Of a DNA stretch of 23,470 bases, positions 1 to 7,660 are shown one piece after another (within the stretch, counting starts at the first letter, position 1; every line of letters begins with the position of its first letter). Made by a program: the position numbers and the translations under genes. The notes under the pieces are model-generated. The model was given only the letters and a program-made list of their open reading frames with translations, was not told the DNA's origin and did not search any database. The stretch is from Clostridiales bacterium UBA1446 (lineage in GTDB: Bacteria; Bacillota; Clostridia; Oscillospirales; Oscillospiraceae). The stretch covers positions 1 through 23,470 of the forward strand of contig DCTG01000095.1 in the NCBI GenBank assembly GCA_002329245.1. The letters run 5' to 3'.

Positions 1-582
1 GACGAACGGATTTATTCCTGCATAGCGGCCTTTTCCCGGCTTTACCCGGGCGTTTCCTTCTGGGTAGACAGCCAGCCGGAGAACCCCGCTCATATCAGTA
101 CGGACGTATACGATATGCTTCTATATCCCAAGGATACGCTGTTTCTCAAATATCGGGGAGAAGTGATCGCAAGGGAACGCCTGTATTTAGCCCTGCCTGC
201 CGGGCATCCCCTTGCGCGGTCCGGTCCCCTCTCTCCCCATGCATTGCGAAACGAACCCTTCGTATTTCTTCATTATGGAAACGGCGCGCCGGCGTACCCG
301 TATGAACTCTGCCTTCGACATGGTCTGCACCCCAATATTCGTCTCCTCGCGGACAACGCCGAAACCCAACAGCGCCTGATTGCCGCCGGTATGGCGCTTG
401 GCTTCGTGCCGGAACACCGGAGGGTAGCCTGCGCAGCCGATCCCCCCGTGGCGCTGGCCGAACTGACCGGCGATTGGATGCAGCCGGTACTGCTCGGTTT
501 CCGGCGGGAAAAACACCTGAGTGAAACCGCCCGCGCGTTTCAGCAGCAGGTTGCCGAACAGTTCAGCCAAACCGTGGTTTAA
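1..582 (+). CDS. LysR-family transcriptional regulator, effector-binding domain (5' part outside window)
   Basis: The frame is open from the first base, so the gene begins left of the window; 193 codons remain and they end in TAA. The visible part is a LysR-type substrate-binding domain (periplasmic-binding-protein-like fold): a segment with LALPAGHPLA, then a beta strand with FVFLHYG, and an AGMALGFVPE turn near the end, all placed as in LysR proteins. The DNA-binding helix-turn-helix would be in the missing N-terminal part. An internal ATG at 115 is not a plausible start because the homologous domain continues upstream of it. The AOR operon promoter lies just downstream in the same orientation, so the regulator may control AOR, but LysR targets are more often divergent; this link is inference. 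Confidence 0.88.
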   Translation, partial: DERIYSCIAAFSRLYPGVSFWVDSQPENPAHISTDVYDMLLYPKDTLFLKYRGEVIARERLYLALPAGHPLARSGPLSPHALRNEPFVFLHYGNGAPAYPYELCLRHGLHPNIRLLADNAETQQRLIAAGMALGFVPEHRRVACAADPPVALAELTGDWMQPVLLGFRREKHLSETARAFQQQVAEQFSQTVV

Positions 583-595
583 TCCGCTTTATCCT

Positions 596-624
596 TTGAC
601 ATGCGCCTCCTGCTATGATATACT
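596..624 (+). promoter_or_regulatory. Sigma-A promoter (extended -10) of the AOR operon
   Basis: TTGACA at 596-601 and TATACT at 619-624 are separated by exactly 17 bases. The TG at 616-617 one base before the -10 makes it an extended -10. Transcription would begin near 631, giving a leader of about 60 bases before the ATG at 690. The promoter also rules out an upstream in-frame start at 615, which would sit inside it. Confidence 0.88.
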
Positions 625-689
625 TTTTTCAAGATTTTTTTGGCATCGCATATAACCTTAACAGTATATTTGAATGGAGGAAAATCGTT

Positions 690-2552
690 ATGTTCGGCTA
701 CATCGGAAAACTTTTATTTGTGGATTTGACAACCGGCGCCATCGAAGTCAGACCGCTGGATGAAGCCATAGCCAAAAATTTTGTGGGCGGTCCCTCCTTG
801 GGCGCAAAAATTTTATATGACGAAATGCCTGCGCATACGGATCCGTTCGCGCCGGAGAGCATGTTGGGTTTTGTCTGCGGTGCGTGCAACAACACGGGAG
901 CTTTGATGAGCGCCCGCTACACCGTGGTGAGCAAGTCTCCCGTCAACAACGGTTGGAACGATGCCAATTCCGGCGGTACCTTCGGTCCCTCTCTGCGGAA
1001 GGCCGGTTTTGACGGCGTCTTTGTCAAGGGCATTGCCAAATCCCCCGTTTATCTCTTTATCGAAGACGGAAAAGCCGAGTTGCGGGACGCTTCTTTCCTC
1101 TGGGGCAAGACAACGGTAGAGACGGAAAACCTGCTGAAGGAAAAGCTCGGCGCCTACCTTTCCGCCGCTTTGATTGCACCTGCCGGCGAACGGAAGGCCT
1201 TCACCGCCGCCGTTATGAATGATAACCACCGGGCCGCGGGGCGCGGCGGCACCGGAGCCGTCATGGGATCCAAGCTGCTCAAGGCGGTGGTGGTCCGCGG
1301 CACGCAGAGCTTTGAGGTTGCCGACAAGGCCGCCATTTTGGAGATCAATAAGTCCGTACTCGATTGGCGGAAGAACGGTCCCACAAAGCCCATCATCGAA
1401 GCGTTCGCTCTGGGGACCGCTTCAGGGTATGAAGCAAACGTACTGTCCGGCGACTGCAGCGTAAAGAACTGGATGGGCGCCGGTGTTGTGGACGCAAACG
1501 ACGAAATGATCAAGGGCGTTGCCACGCTCGAAATGGATAAAAAATATTACCGGAAACGCTATGCCTGCCATTCCTGCTCCTTAGCCTGCGGCGCGATTTA
1601 CGACGTGAAGGAAGGAAACGTGGACCTGAAGGATGTGGGCCGGCCGGAGTATGAAACCTGCGGCGTCTTTGGCAGCCAGATGTTAAACGGCGACGGCGTA
1701 GCCGTGACCACATGCAACTGGCTGTGCAACGAATACGGCATGGACACCATCTCAGTTGGAGGCACCGTAGCCTGGGCTATGGAATGCTATGAAAAGGGGA
1801 TCTTATCCAAGGAGGATTTGGACGGGATTGAACTCAATTGGGGCAACGCGGAGGCCATCGTCGCCCTGACGGAAAAAATCTGCAAGGGAGAGGGCGTGGG
1901 AGCCATTCTGCAAAACGGCTCCGTATTTGCCGCCCGGCACTTCGGACGCGGCGAAGAAGCTCTGGTGGTGGCCGGCGGCATAGAGATTCCGGAGCACGAC
2001 CCCCGTTTCGGCCCCTCCCTCGCCCGTACTTACAAGTATGACCCGACGCCGGGCCGCCATGTGAAGGGCGGATTAGGCGCCGGAGTCGGAAACGCTCCCC
2101 CGGAATACAAGTTCAACATAGACGGTTTCGCGCAGGACGACGTGAACGGCACCGCCGCCGCGGAGCTGCGCAACGCATGCGGCTATTGCGAGTTTACCGG
2201 CTTTGCCATGCCTCCCGCCGCCGCCAAAGGCTACATGAACGCCGCCACCGGCTTCGGCTATACCGACGAGGAATTCCTGCAGGCGGGCAAGCGTTCCTTC
2301 TTCATGCGTCAGGCGTTCAATATCCGCGAAGGCATTACCCGCAAAGACGCCTATATTTCCGACCGCATTATCGGCATCCCTCCGCTGACGGAGGGTCCCT
2401 TGGCCGGCGTCACCGTGGACGTGGAACGCATGGCCGATAACTTCTTCCGGCTGATGGGCTGCGATCTGGAAACCGGTATTCCTATGAAGCAGACCTTAGA
2501 GGAAATCGGCGGTATGGAAAGCGTCATTGCCGACCTTTATCCTGAAAAATGA
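690..2552 (+). CDS. aor: Aldehyde:ferredoxin oxidoreductase (tungsten-pterin enzyme)
   Basis: This 620-residue protein matches the AOR family in length and layout. Such enzymes oxidise aldehydes to carboxylic acids in the cytoplasm, passing electrons to ferredoxin, using a tungsten bis-pyranopterin cofactor and a [4Fe-4S] cluster. Visible marks are the N-terminal GYIGKLLFVDLTTG, the glycine-rich AGRGGTGAVMGSKLLKA around residue 185, and four cluster cysteines C293, C296, C300 and C497, spaced as in the Pyrococcus furiosus enzyme (288, 291, 295, 494). The start at 690 follows a GGAGG at 676-680; an earlier in-frame start would lie in the promoter. The stop overlaps the next gene by four bases (ATGA), so the two are translationally coupled. 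AOR-family paralogues differ in substrate and the sequence does not tell which aldehyde is used. Confidence 0.95.
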   Translation: MFGYIGKLLFVDLTTGAIEVRPLDEAIAKNFVGGPSLGAKILYDEMPAHTDPFAPESMLGFVCGACNNTGALMSARYTVVSKSPVNNGWNDANSGGTFGPSLRKAGFDGVFVKGIAKSPVYLFIEDGKAELRDASFLWGKTTVETENLLKEKLGAYLSAALIAPAGERKAFTAAVMNDNHRAAGRGGTGAVMGSKLLKAVVVRGTQSFEVADKAAILEINKSVLDWRKNGPTKPIIEAFALGTASGYEANVLSGDCSVKNWMGAGVVDANDEMIKGVATLEMDKKYYRKRYACHSCSLACGAIYDVKEGNVDLKDVGRPEYETCGVFGSQMLNGDGVAVTTCNWLCNEYGMDTISVGGTVAWAMECYEKGILSKEDLDGIELNWGNAEAIVALTEKICKGEGVGAILQNGSVFAARHFGRGEEALVVAGGIEIPEHDPRFGPSLARTYKYDPTPGRHVKGGLGAGVGNAPPEYKFNIDGFAQDDVNGTAAAELRNACGYCEFTGFAMPPAAAKGYMNAATGFGYTDEEFLQAGKRSFFMRQAFNIREGITRKDAYISDRIIGIPPLTEGPLAGVTVDVERMADNFFRLMGCDLETGIPMKQTLEEIGGMESVIADLYPEK

Positions 2553-2800
2553 TGCGCATACAGGTTCGTTTCGTCTGTACGGACGTAATTGGACCGCTGA
2601 AAAGCGGCGAGTACGAGCTGGCCGGGGGAGGAACGGTAGCCGATCTTATGGAACAGATCCGCCTCTCCTCGGGCGGCGCCGTGCGTGAGGATATGATGCA
2701 GCATATTATCTTTCTGCGCAACGGCAGCTCCGCGCAGGGGAGCACCCCTTTGGCGGACGGCGACCGTTTGGTTGTTCTGCGCCGGCTGGCCGGCGGATAA
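2549..2800 (+). CDS. MoaD/ThiS-like sulfur-carrier protein
   Basis: An 83-residue beta-grasp protein ending in Gly-Gly (RRLAGG), the C-terminus that is thiocarboxylated in MoaD and ThiS. MoaD supplies the dithiolene sulfur of molybdopterin, which also forms the tungsten cofactor of AOR. Features are the PLKSGEYELAGGGTV hairpin, the LMEQIRL helix, and the LADGDRLVVLRRLAGG ending typical of MoaD (L..GD.V...P..GG). It overlaps the AOR stop codon (ATGATG; either ATG could be the start), and small MoaD-like genes often accompany AOR genes. A role in cofactor supply to this AOR is therefore likely but inferred; no E1-like adenylating enzyme (MoeB/ThiF) is in the window. Confidence 0.85.
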   Translation: MMRIQVRFVCTDVIGPLKSGEYELAGGGTVADLMEQIRLSSGGAVREDMMQHIIFLRNGSSAQGSTPLADGDRLVVLRRLAGG

Positions 2801-2806
2801 GAAACG

Positions 2807-2866
2807 ACCCCCGCGTCTCAGAGGACGGCAGATTGGATGCCGTCCGCCAAGACGCGGGGGTTATTG
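2807..2866. terminator. Bidirectional terminator between the AOR operon and the dehydrogenase gene
   Basis: A perfect 12-bp outer stem (ACCCCCGCGTCT at 2807-2818 with its complement at 2850-2861) encloses a second perfect 7-bp stem (GACGGCA at 2824-2830, TGCCGTC at 2838-2844). It begins six bases after the MoaD-like stop and lies 62 bases from the end of the convergent gene. The T-tract on either side is weak. Confidence 0.8.
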
Positions 2867-2922
2867 CGTTTCTGTTTCCTTTGTTGTCTATTGGCAGTCT
2901 CAATTCCCGACGGAAGTCTCAA

Positions 2923-4038
2923 TCAGTTTGGAGCGTCGGTTTTCTTTTGCGCCAAGAACGCGGTCCCGGCCGCGTCGGCGGCAAGCATGGCGCGCCGGAC
3001 GTCCTCCGGCGAAACGGGAAACGGCATGCACTTCATGACCGGAGAAGCGCAGGCGGCCTCCGAAACGCTGCGCAGCAGCGCGTCGGACGGCTTTTCCATG
3101 CCGAGCTGCGCGAAGGAAACCGGAAGGTTTACGCGGGTCATAAAGTCTAAAACCTCGCTCAGCTCGTTTTCCGGCGCGTGCTCCAACATCAGCTGCGTCA
3201 GCACGCCGAAGCCCACGATTTCCCCGTGATACAGGCGGCTGCTCTCCGGCACGGTGGAAAAGCCGTCGTTGACGGCGTGAGAGGCCGCCACGCCCCCGCT
3301 TTCGAACCCGACGCCGCTCAAAAAGATATTGGCGTGCACAACCTGCTCCAACGCGGGCGTCACCGTTTTGCGTCCGGCGTCTCTCAGCGCCGTCTCGCCG
3401 CAGCGCAGCAGCGTGTCGTAGCACAGCCGCGCAAGCGTGAGGGCCGTCTCGCCGCATTGTCCGCCCGCCATGTTCCGGGCCCCGGACGCCTTGCTGGCGC
3501 GCGCCTCGAAGAAAGTCGAAAGCGCGTCTCCCATGCCCGCAGAAAGAAGGCGCGGCGGGCTTTGCGCGATGATTTCCGTATCCACCAGCACGAGGTCGGG
3601 ATTCCGTTTCGTCACCCGGATTTCGGCGACCGCACCGGCTTCGTCGTGGAGGATGGACAGGGCGCTGCAGGGCGCGTCGTTGGAGGCGACGGTGGGAAGA
3701 ATGAGAAGCGGCGCGCCAAGGGCATTCGCGGCCGCGCGCGCCGTGTCGATGGTCTGCCCGCCGCCGACTCCCGCGATCATATCGCAGCCCGACGCTTTGT
3801 ATTCTTCCGTCGCCTTTTCCACGGACCGGAGCGTGCAGGCCCCGGAAAAGGAGGAGCAGCACGCCTGCTTGCCCGAGGCGGCCAAGCTTTTATCTAACCT
3901 TGCCCCGAAACGCTTTTTGCTTCCGTCCGTACAGACCACGAGAACCCGCCGGCCCATTTCGCCAATATACCGGCCCGTTTGGTCCAGCGCCCCGGGGAAC
4001 TGGACATAGCGCATGGGCGCTCTGATGATCAGCTCCAT
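2923..4038 (-). CDS. gldA: Glycerol dehydrogenase-like, metal-dependent polyol dehydrogenase
   Basis: A 371-residue member of the iron/zinc-containing alcohol dehydrogenase superfamily, closest in motifs to glycerol dehydrogenase, which oxidises glycerol to dihydroxyacetone with NAD. The NAD-binding loop reads GVGGGQTIDTA near residue 90 (usually GGGKTLDT, so Lys is replaced by Gln). The following stretch LPTVASNDAPCSALS is a GldA hallmark. The metal ligands are visible as D171 (GMGDAL), H254 (ASHAVND) and H271 (LYHGE), matching the Asp-His-His of Geobacillus GldA. AAGGAGG sits 9 bases before the ATG. It is a single-gene unit with its own consensus promoter and terminator. Other small diols or hydroxyketones are possible substrates; the gene symbol is by family only. 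Confidence 0.85.
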   Translation of the reverse strand: MELIIRAPMRYVQFPGALDQTGRYIGEMGRRVLVVCTDGSKKRFGARLDKSLAASGKQACCSSFSGACTLRSVEKATEEYKASGCDMIAGVGGGQTIDTARAAANALGAPLLILPTVASNDAPCSALSILHDEAGAVAEIRVTKRNPDLVLVDTEIIAQSPPRLLSAGMGDALSTFFEARASKASGARNMAGGQCGETALTLARLCYDTLLRCGETALRDAGRKTVTPALEQVVHANIFLSGVGFESGGVAASHAVNDGFSTVPESSRLYHGEIVGFGVLTQLMLEHAPENELSEVLDFMTRVNLPVSFAQLGMEKPSDALLRSVSEAACASPVMKCMPFPVSPEDVRRAMLAADAAGTAFLAQKKTDAPN

Positions 4039-4119
4039 ATGTACGCGCCTCCTTATGATTCATTTCCTGCTATGGGATGCAAGCCCCTGACCGGGCGATT
4101 TCCAAATGCCTTAAGGAAA

Positions 4120-4148
4120 ATTATAGAACCGGGCGGGGGTGCTGTCAA
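4120..4148 (-). promoter_or_regulatory. Perfect-consensus sigma-A promoter of the dehydrogenase gene
   Basis: Read on the minus strand, TTGACA (4148-4143) and TATAAT (4125-4120) are separated by 17 bases, so all twelve hexamer positions match consensus. Transcription would start near 4113, 75 bases before the ATG. So strong a promoter normally implies repression by a bound regulator or constitutively high expression. Confidence 0.88.
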
Positions 4149-4151
4149 TCA

Positions 4152-4163
4152 CGCCGTACGGCG
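4152..4163. promoter_or_regulatory. 12-bp perfect palindrome upstream of the dehydrogenase -35
   Basis: CGCCGTACGGCG is a perfect dyad lying 3 bases upstream of the -35 hexamer of the minus-strand promoter. Position and symmetry suit a dimeric regulator. The regulator is unknown and the site is inferred from symmetry only. Confidence 0.4.
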
Positions 4164-4207
4164 CGGCAGGGAAAAAGCAAAGAATATTTTGGATGCCGAA
4201 GGAATAT

Positions 4208-4256
4208 AAACGGACAGATAGCCCGCCTTGGCGGGATATCTGTCCGTTTCCTTTTA
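4208..4256. terminator. Strong stem-loop between divergent promoters (terminator-like)
   Basis: AAACGGACAGATA (4208-4220) pairs perfectly with 4237-4249, and an inner CCCGCC/GGCGGG stem closes on a two-base loop; the plus-strand continuation is T-rich (TTTCCTTTT). It has the look of an intrinsic terminator. Neither neighbouring gene is transcribed through it from its recognised promoter, so its role is unclear; see findings. Confidence 0.6.
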
Positions 4257-4342
4257 ACGGGTTTTTCTTTTTATCCTTATAATTGTAATATATATGCGCA
4301 TGAATATATTCCAAACTGTAATAAATACGAATAAAAGTCGAA

Positions 4343-4371
4343 TTGCACGATAATTTCTTGCATACTACAAT
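4343..4371 (+). promoter_or_regulatory. Candidate sigma-A promoter of the TRAP operon
   Basis: TTGCAC (4343-4348) and TACAAT (4366-4371) are 17 bases apart, in an AT-rich stretch about 110 bases before the dctP start. An inverted repeat TTGCAC / GTGCAA (4343-4348 and 4378-4383) brackets the promoter and may be an operator. Confidence 0.65.
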
Positions 4372-4481
4372 AAACTTGTGCAACATTGCGGATGTCATAT
4401 GACCGGATCCGGAAGCATCTTGAACGACAAGTACGTGAAAACAACCCCAATACGATCAAAGGAACGAAAAGGAGGATGATT

Positions 4482-5672
4482 ATGAAAACCGCGAAACAAC
4501 TTCTTGCAGTCGTCATGGTCATGGCAATGCTTGCCGCTTTGCTGACATCCTGTTCGGGCACTTCCGGCAGTGCACCCGGGACAGGCGCTGGGCAAAGCAC
4601 CGCTTCCGCGCCGGGCACCGGCGGAGATACGGCTGAACCTCTGTCCACCTATACGTTCAAGATGGGTTCCACACACACAGACCCCTACAACCCCGCAAGC
4701 CTCAAATACATAGCAAACACCTTAGGTGTCCGCCATTTTATCGCGGCCATGGACGAACTGACGAATGGACGCGTCAAGTTCGAGACCTATTTCAACTCGA
4801 CCTTGGGCTCACAGCCCGAAATGTACCAAATGGTCATGATGGGAGAACTGGACTTTTTCTACGGACAGCCCATGTCCAGCTTTGACCAGCGGTATGCCGC
4901 CTGGAACCTTCCCTATATGTTCGACAACCATGCCGAGATTATCTCGGCGGTCAATCCCGAAAACGGTCCCGTGTTCAAGCTGGCGGAAAAATGGCTGGCG
5001 GAAAAGGGTGTGAAGCTGCTCGGTATCTCCATGAGCTTTTTGCGCGGCTTCATCAACTCCGCGCACGAGGTCCGCGTTCCCTCCGACTGCCGCGACCTGA
5101 AGATCAGATCATATGAGGATCAGCTCGTCACCACCTTCTGGTCCGGCTTGGGCACAACCTCCGTCATTTCCATGGGCGAAATGTTCTCCGCCTTGCAGAC
5201 CAATACGGTGGACGCCATGGAAATCCACCCCACGGCCTGCTACGCGCTGCATTTGTATGAGGTTACGGATTATTACACGGACATAAACTGGCAGTGGACC
5301 AACGGCGGCAGCCTGTGTATGCCCATGTCCCTTTGGGAGTCCCTGCCCGCCGATATCCAAGACGCCCTGAAGGAGGCGGCGCGCAGATTGTTTGAAGCCC
5401 AAGCGGCCCAAGAGCAGTATGATACGCAGACCGTGCTTGATGCGCTGCACACCGAGGGCGGCATGACGATTACCAAGATAACCGACGAAGAACGCGCCCA
5501 ATGGAGGGCTTATGCCCGCACCTTAGACGATAAGTTCCGCGAGTACATTGGGCCCGAAGTATTTGACGAATACATGGCCGCCGTTCAGCAGGCGAAAGAC
5601 ATGGTGAAAAACGGCACCGCGTATACCGTGGAGCCCCAGGATCTGATGCACACCGTGCAATTCGGGTCATAA
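4482..5672 (+). CDS. dctP: TRAP transporter substrate-binding lipoprotein (DctP family)
   Basis: A 396-residue extracytoplasmic solute receptor that captures an organic acid and hands it to the DctQ-DctM permease. It starts with a lipoprotein signal: Lys-containing N-region, hydrophobic stretch at residues 7-21 and lipobox L-T-S-C with the lipidated cysteine at 24. A Ser/Gly/Thr-rich linker follows. The DctP fold is shown by the FKMGSTHTDP opening, the KIRSYEDQ segment carrying the conserved carboxylate-binding arginine (R209), and GTTSVISMGEMFSALQTNTV, equivalent to the usual G..P..M...E.Y.ALQ.G.VDG. The start at 4482 follows AAAAGGAGG with good spacing; longer frames lack a signal peptide and binding site. 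It is first in the operon, followed by a long hairpin that may raise its expression over the permease. The ligand is unknown. Confidence 0.93.
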   Translation: MKTAKQLLAVVMVMAMLAALLTSCSGTSGSAPGTGAGQSTASAPGTGGDTAEPLSTYTFKMGSTHTDPYNPASLKYIANTLGVRHFIAAMDELTNGRVKFETYFNSTLGSQPEMYQMVMMGELDFFYGQPMSSFDQRYAAWNLPYMFDNHAEIISAVNPENGPVFKLAEKWLAEKGVKLLGISMSFLRGFINSAHEVRVPSDCRDLKIRSYEDQLVTTFWSGLGTTSVISMGEMFSALQTNTVDAMEIHPTACYALHLYEVTDYYTDINWQWTNGGSLCMPMSLWESLPADIQDALKEAARRLFEAQAAQEQYDTQTVLDALHTEGGMTITKITDEERAQWRAYARTLDDKFREYIGPEVFDEYMAAVQQAKDMVKNGTAYTVEPQDLMHTVQFGS

Positions 5673-5694
5673 CCGGCAAGTTGGGAAGCGTACG

Positions 5695-5730
5695 GCTGCA
5701 GCCTTTTCTCCCTGAGAAAAAGGCTGCAGC
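5695..5730 (+). promoter_or_regulatory. Long mRNA hairpin between dctP and dctQ
   Basis: GCTGCAGCCTTTTCTC (5695-5710) pairs with 5714-5730 with one bulged A and a three-base loop. No T-tract follows, so it is unlikely to be a complete intrinsic terminator. Such hairpins between a binding-protein gene and its permease genes commonly protect the upstream mRNA from 3' decay and give an excess of receptor; that role here is inferred. Confidence 0.65.
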
Positions 5731-5765
5731 TCCCAAGAACGTTACGGAAAAGAGGGTGCACGGGT

Positions 5766-6293
5766 ATGAAAAAGACCATGGACTTGCTTCGAAAAATCGA
5801 CGCCCGGGTCCAACAGCTTTTCACCAACGTAGGCGGGCTATTGGTTGCGGTGATGTTCGTCATCGTAATAGCCGCGGTTTTAGCCCGTTATGTGTTTCAT
5901 GTCTCCATGGGCGGCTACGACGAGTTTAACTACTATTTTATGACGCTCACCGTATGGGTCGGGGCCGTGGTGGCAAGCAGGCAGTTTGAGAACGGGCACA
6001 TCAAAATCGACATTTTGGACATTGTTCTAAAAGACAAACGGATGCTGGCGGGTATCTCTGTTTTCTGGCAGATTGTAGCCATTGCAACGATGGCCTATTT
6101 TACCAAGCTCTCCTGGGAGTATACCGTGTACATGAAAACCATCAACATGATGATGGCCGGACTGCGATTCCCCATGTGGGTTTTTGTCGCTGCCATGACC
6201 GTGTGCTCCTTTTTTATGTTCGTTTATGAAATTGCGCACTTGTTTTTCGTGATTTTTGAAAAGCTTCGTGCGCCGCGGCAGAGCAGCCGGTAA
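5766..6293 (+). CDS. dctQ: TRAP transporter small permease (DctQ family)
   Basis: A 175-residue membrane protein with four hydrophobic helices at roughly residues 22-44, 52-70, 95-115 and 135-160, the usual DctQ topology. The family pattern is visible as IAAVLARYVFHVSMGGYDEF after helix 1, VWVGAVVASRQFENGHIKID after helix 2, and a late RFPMWVFVAAM. DctQ forms the complex with DctM that accepts ligand from the receptor and uses a sodium or proton gradient. GAGGG lies upstream of the ATG. It is 93 bases after dctP and 15 bases before dctM. Confidence 0.93.
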   Translation: MKKTMDLLRKIDARVQQLFTNVGGLLVAVMFVIVIAAVLARYVFHVSMGGYDEFNYYFMTLTVWVGAVVASRQFENGHIKIDILDIVLKDKRMLAGISVFWQIVAIATMAYFTKLSWEYTVYMKTINMMMAGLRFPMWVFVAAMTVCSFFMFVYEIAHLFFVIFEKLRAPRQSSR

Positions 6294-6308
6294 GGAGGGT
6301 AAGGCCGT

Positions 6309-7634
6309 ATGCTTTTATTTACCTCCCTCTTGGTCCTCGTCATCATGCTGCTCGGGTGCCCCATCTGCTACGCCTTTGGGTTCGGCTCCCTGTTGTATCT
6401 TATAGCAACAGGCGAAAGCCTGGGCTCGGTGGCGGCGGTTGCCTTTAATTCCACAAACAGCTACGCCTATCTTGCCATCCCGCTCTTTGTGCTTGCAGGC
6501 GAGTTTATGACCACCAGCGGCATTGCGGACCGGCTGGTCTCCTTTGCGGCCGTCTTGCTTCGCCGCTTCAAGGGCGGAATCGGCGCGGCGGTTATCTTAG
6601 CCTCCATGATGTTCGGCATGCTGACCGGGTCCAACATCGCCACAATCACCGCGGTGGCCGGCATCATGTACGGAACCATGAAAAAGATGGGCTGGGAGCC
6701 GCGCTACATCGCCTGCCTGCTGGCAATCGCCGGCCCGCTCGGCTACATGATTCCTCCCAATACCCACGCCATCATGTATGCGGTCATCTCCAACTGCTCG
6801 GTCAGCGACCTGTTTTTATGCTCCGTGATCCCGGGCATCATTTGGGGCGTCGCCATGATGCTGATCAACCGCTTAATTTACAAGCGATACTTCCATCCGG
6901 AAAACGCCGAGCCGGAATATCGGGAGATGGCCCTGATGGAAGGTAAGCGGATTCCGGGCAGCCATTATCTGAAGGATGTGGGAACTTCGTTCTATAAGGC
7001 GATTCCAGCCCTTGTGATGCCGCTTATCATTTTCGGCGGCATTTACGGCGGCGTGTTCACCGCTACGGAAGCGGGCGCAGTTTCCGGCCTGTACGCGATT
7101 TTAGTCGGCGTATTCCTGTTCCGGAAGATGAACCGGAAAAATCTCTGGCAAAGCTTCAACAGCGTGGGCGTTTCCATGGGCGTCATCCTGTTTATGACCC
7201 CCATGTCCATGGTTTTCACCCGAATCCTTCTGTTAGAAGGTGCGCCGCAGAAAATCGCAAATTTCTTCATGTCGCTTTCCGACAGCAGAGTAGTACTGCT
7301 GCTGCTGATAGACCTGGTCTATATCATTGCGGGATTTTTCCTCTCCCCCATCATCATGATTTACGTAATTACCCCGCTTCTGATGCCCACCGCCACTGCG
7401 TTGGGGATCGACCCCATCCAAATGGGCTGCATTATGTTCGTTGCCATCGGCGTCGGCAACACCACGCCGCCTGCCGCGCCCAACGTATATATCGCCGCGC
7501 GGCTCTGCAAGGCGGAGGTTGCGCGTGTCTTGCCACCCGTGTTCCTGTATTTCTTTGTAACCGCCATCCCCATGATGCTTTTGGTAACCTTTGTCCCGCA
7601 GCTGAGTCTGTGGCTGCCTTCCCTGTTCCGCTGA
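6309..7634 (+). CDS. dctM: TRAP transporter large permease (DctM family)
   Basis: A 441-residue polytopic membrane protein, the ion-coupled transport subunit. Family signatures include AIPLFVLAGEFMTTSGIADR (residues about 55-75), GMLTGSNIATITAVAGIM, IAGPLGYMIPPNTHAIMYAV, and near the C-terminus GVGNTTPPAAPNVYIAARL, which matches the conserved G..TPPVG.NL.V.. element. Length and 11-12 predicted helices fit the single-gene DctM. AAGGAGGG precedes the ATG. Together with dctP and dctQ it forms a complete TRAP system, followed 75 bases later by the AcnX genes in the same orientation, which suggests the imported compound is the AcnX substrate or a precursor. Confidence 0.95.
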   Translation: MLLFTSLLVLVIMLLGCPICYAFGFGSLLYLIATGESLGSVAAVAFNSTNSYAYLAIPLFVLAGEFMTTSGIADRLVSFAAVLLRRFKGGIGAAVILASMMFGMLTGSNIATITAVAGIMYGTMKKMGWEPRYIACLLAIAGPLGYMIPPNTHAIMYAVISNCSVSDLFLCSVIPGIIWGVAMMLINRLIYKRYFHPENAEPEYREMALMEGKRIPGSHYLKDVGTSFYKAIPALVMPLIIFGGIYGGVFTATEAGAVSGLYAILVGVFLFRKMNRKNLWQSFNSVGVSMGVILFMTPMSMVFTRILLLEGAPQKIANFFMSLSDSRVVLLLLIDLVYIIAGFFLSPIIMIYVITPLLMPTATALGIDPIQMGCIMFVAIGVGNTTPPAAPNVYIAARLCKAEVARVLPPVFLYFFVTAIPMMLLVTFVPQLSLWLPSLFR

Positions 7635-7660
7635 CCGGTTTCCGCTTCGGCAAATGCGGT

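Larger units (their letters stand above)
4039..4481. other. Divergent regulatory region between the dehydrogenase and the TRAP operon
   Basis: This 443-bp gap has no convincing gene. From left to right it holds the dehydrogenase leader (about 75 bases), its promoter, a 12-bp palindrome, a 42-bp hairpin sequence at 4208-4249, an AT-rich stretch with an ATGCGCAT palindrome at 4294-4301, the TRAP promoter at 4343-4371, and an approximately 105-base TRAP leader. In-frame starts upstream of 4482 lie near the promoter and have no ribosome binding site. Confidence 0.7.

Noticed and set aside
615..689. Upstream in-frame start for AOR
   Set aside because: It lies within the extended -10 promoter and has no ribosome binding site; the start at 690 has GGAGG and matches the family N-terminus.
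2807..2861. CRISPR or other repeat array
   Set aside because: Inverted repeats here and elsewhere are single hairpins at gene ends; no direct repeats with regular spacers were seen in the window.
2900..3862. Long open frame on the minus strand overlapping the dehydrogenase gene
   Set aside because: It is Arg/Gly-rich, has no family resemblance, and lies in an alternative frame of a well-supported gene; GC-rich codons keep such frames open.
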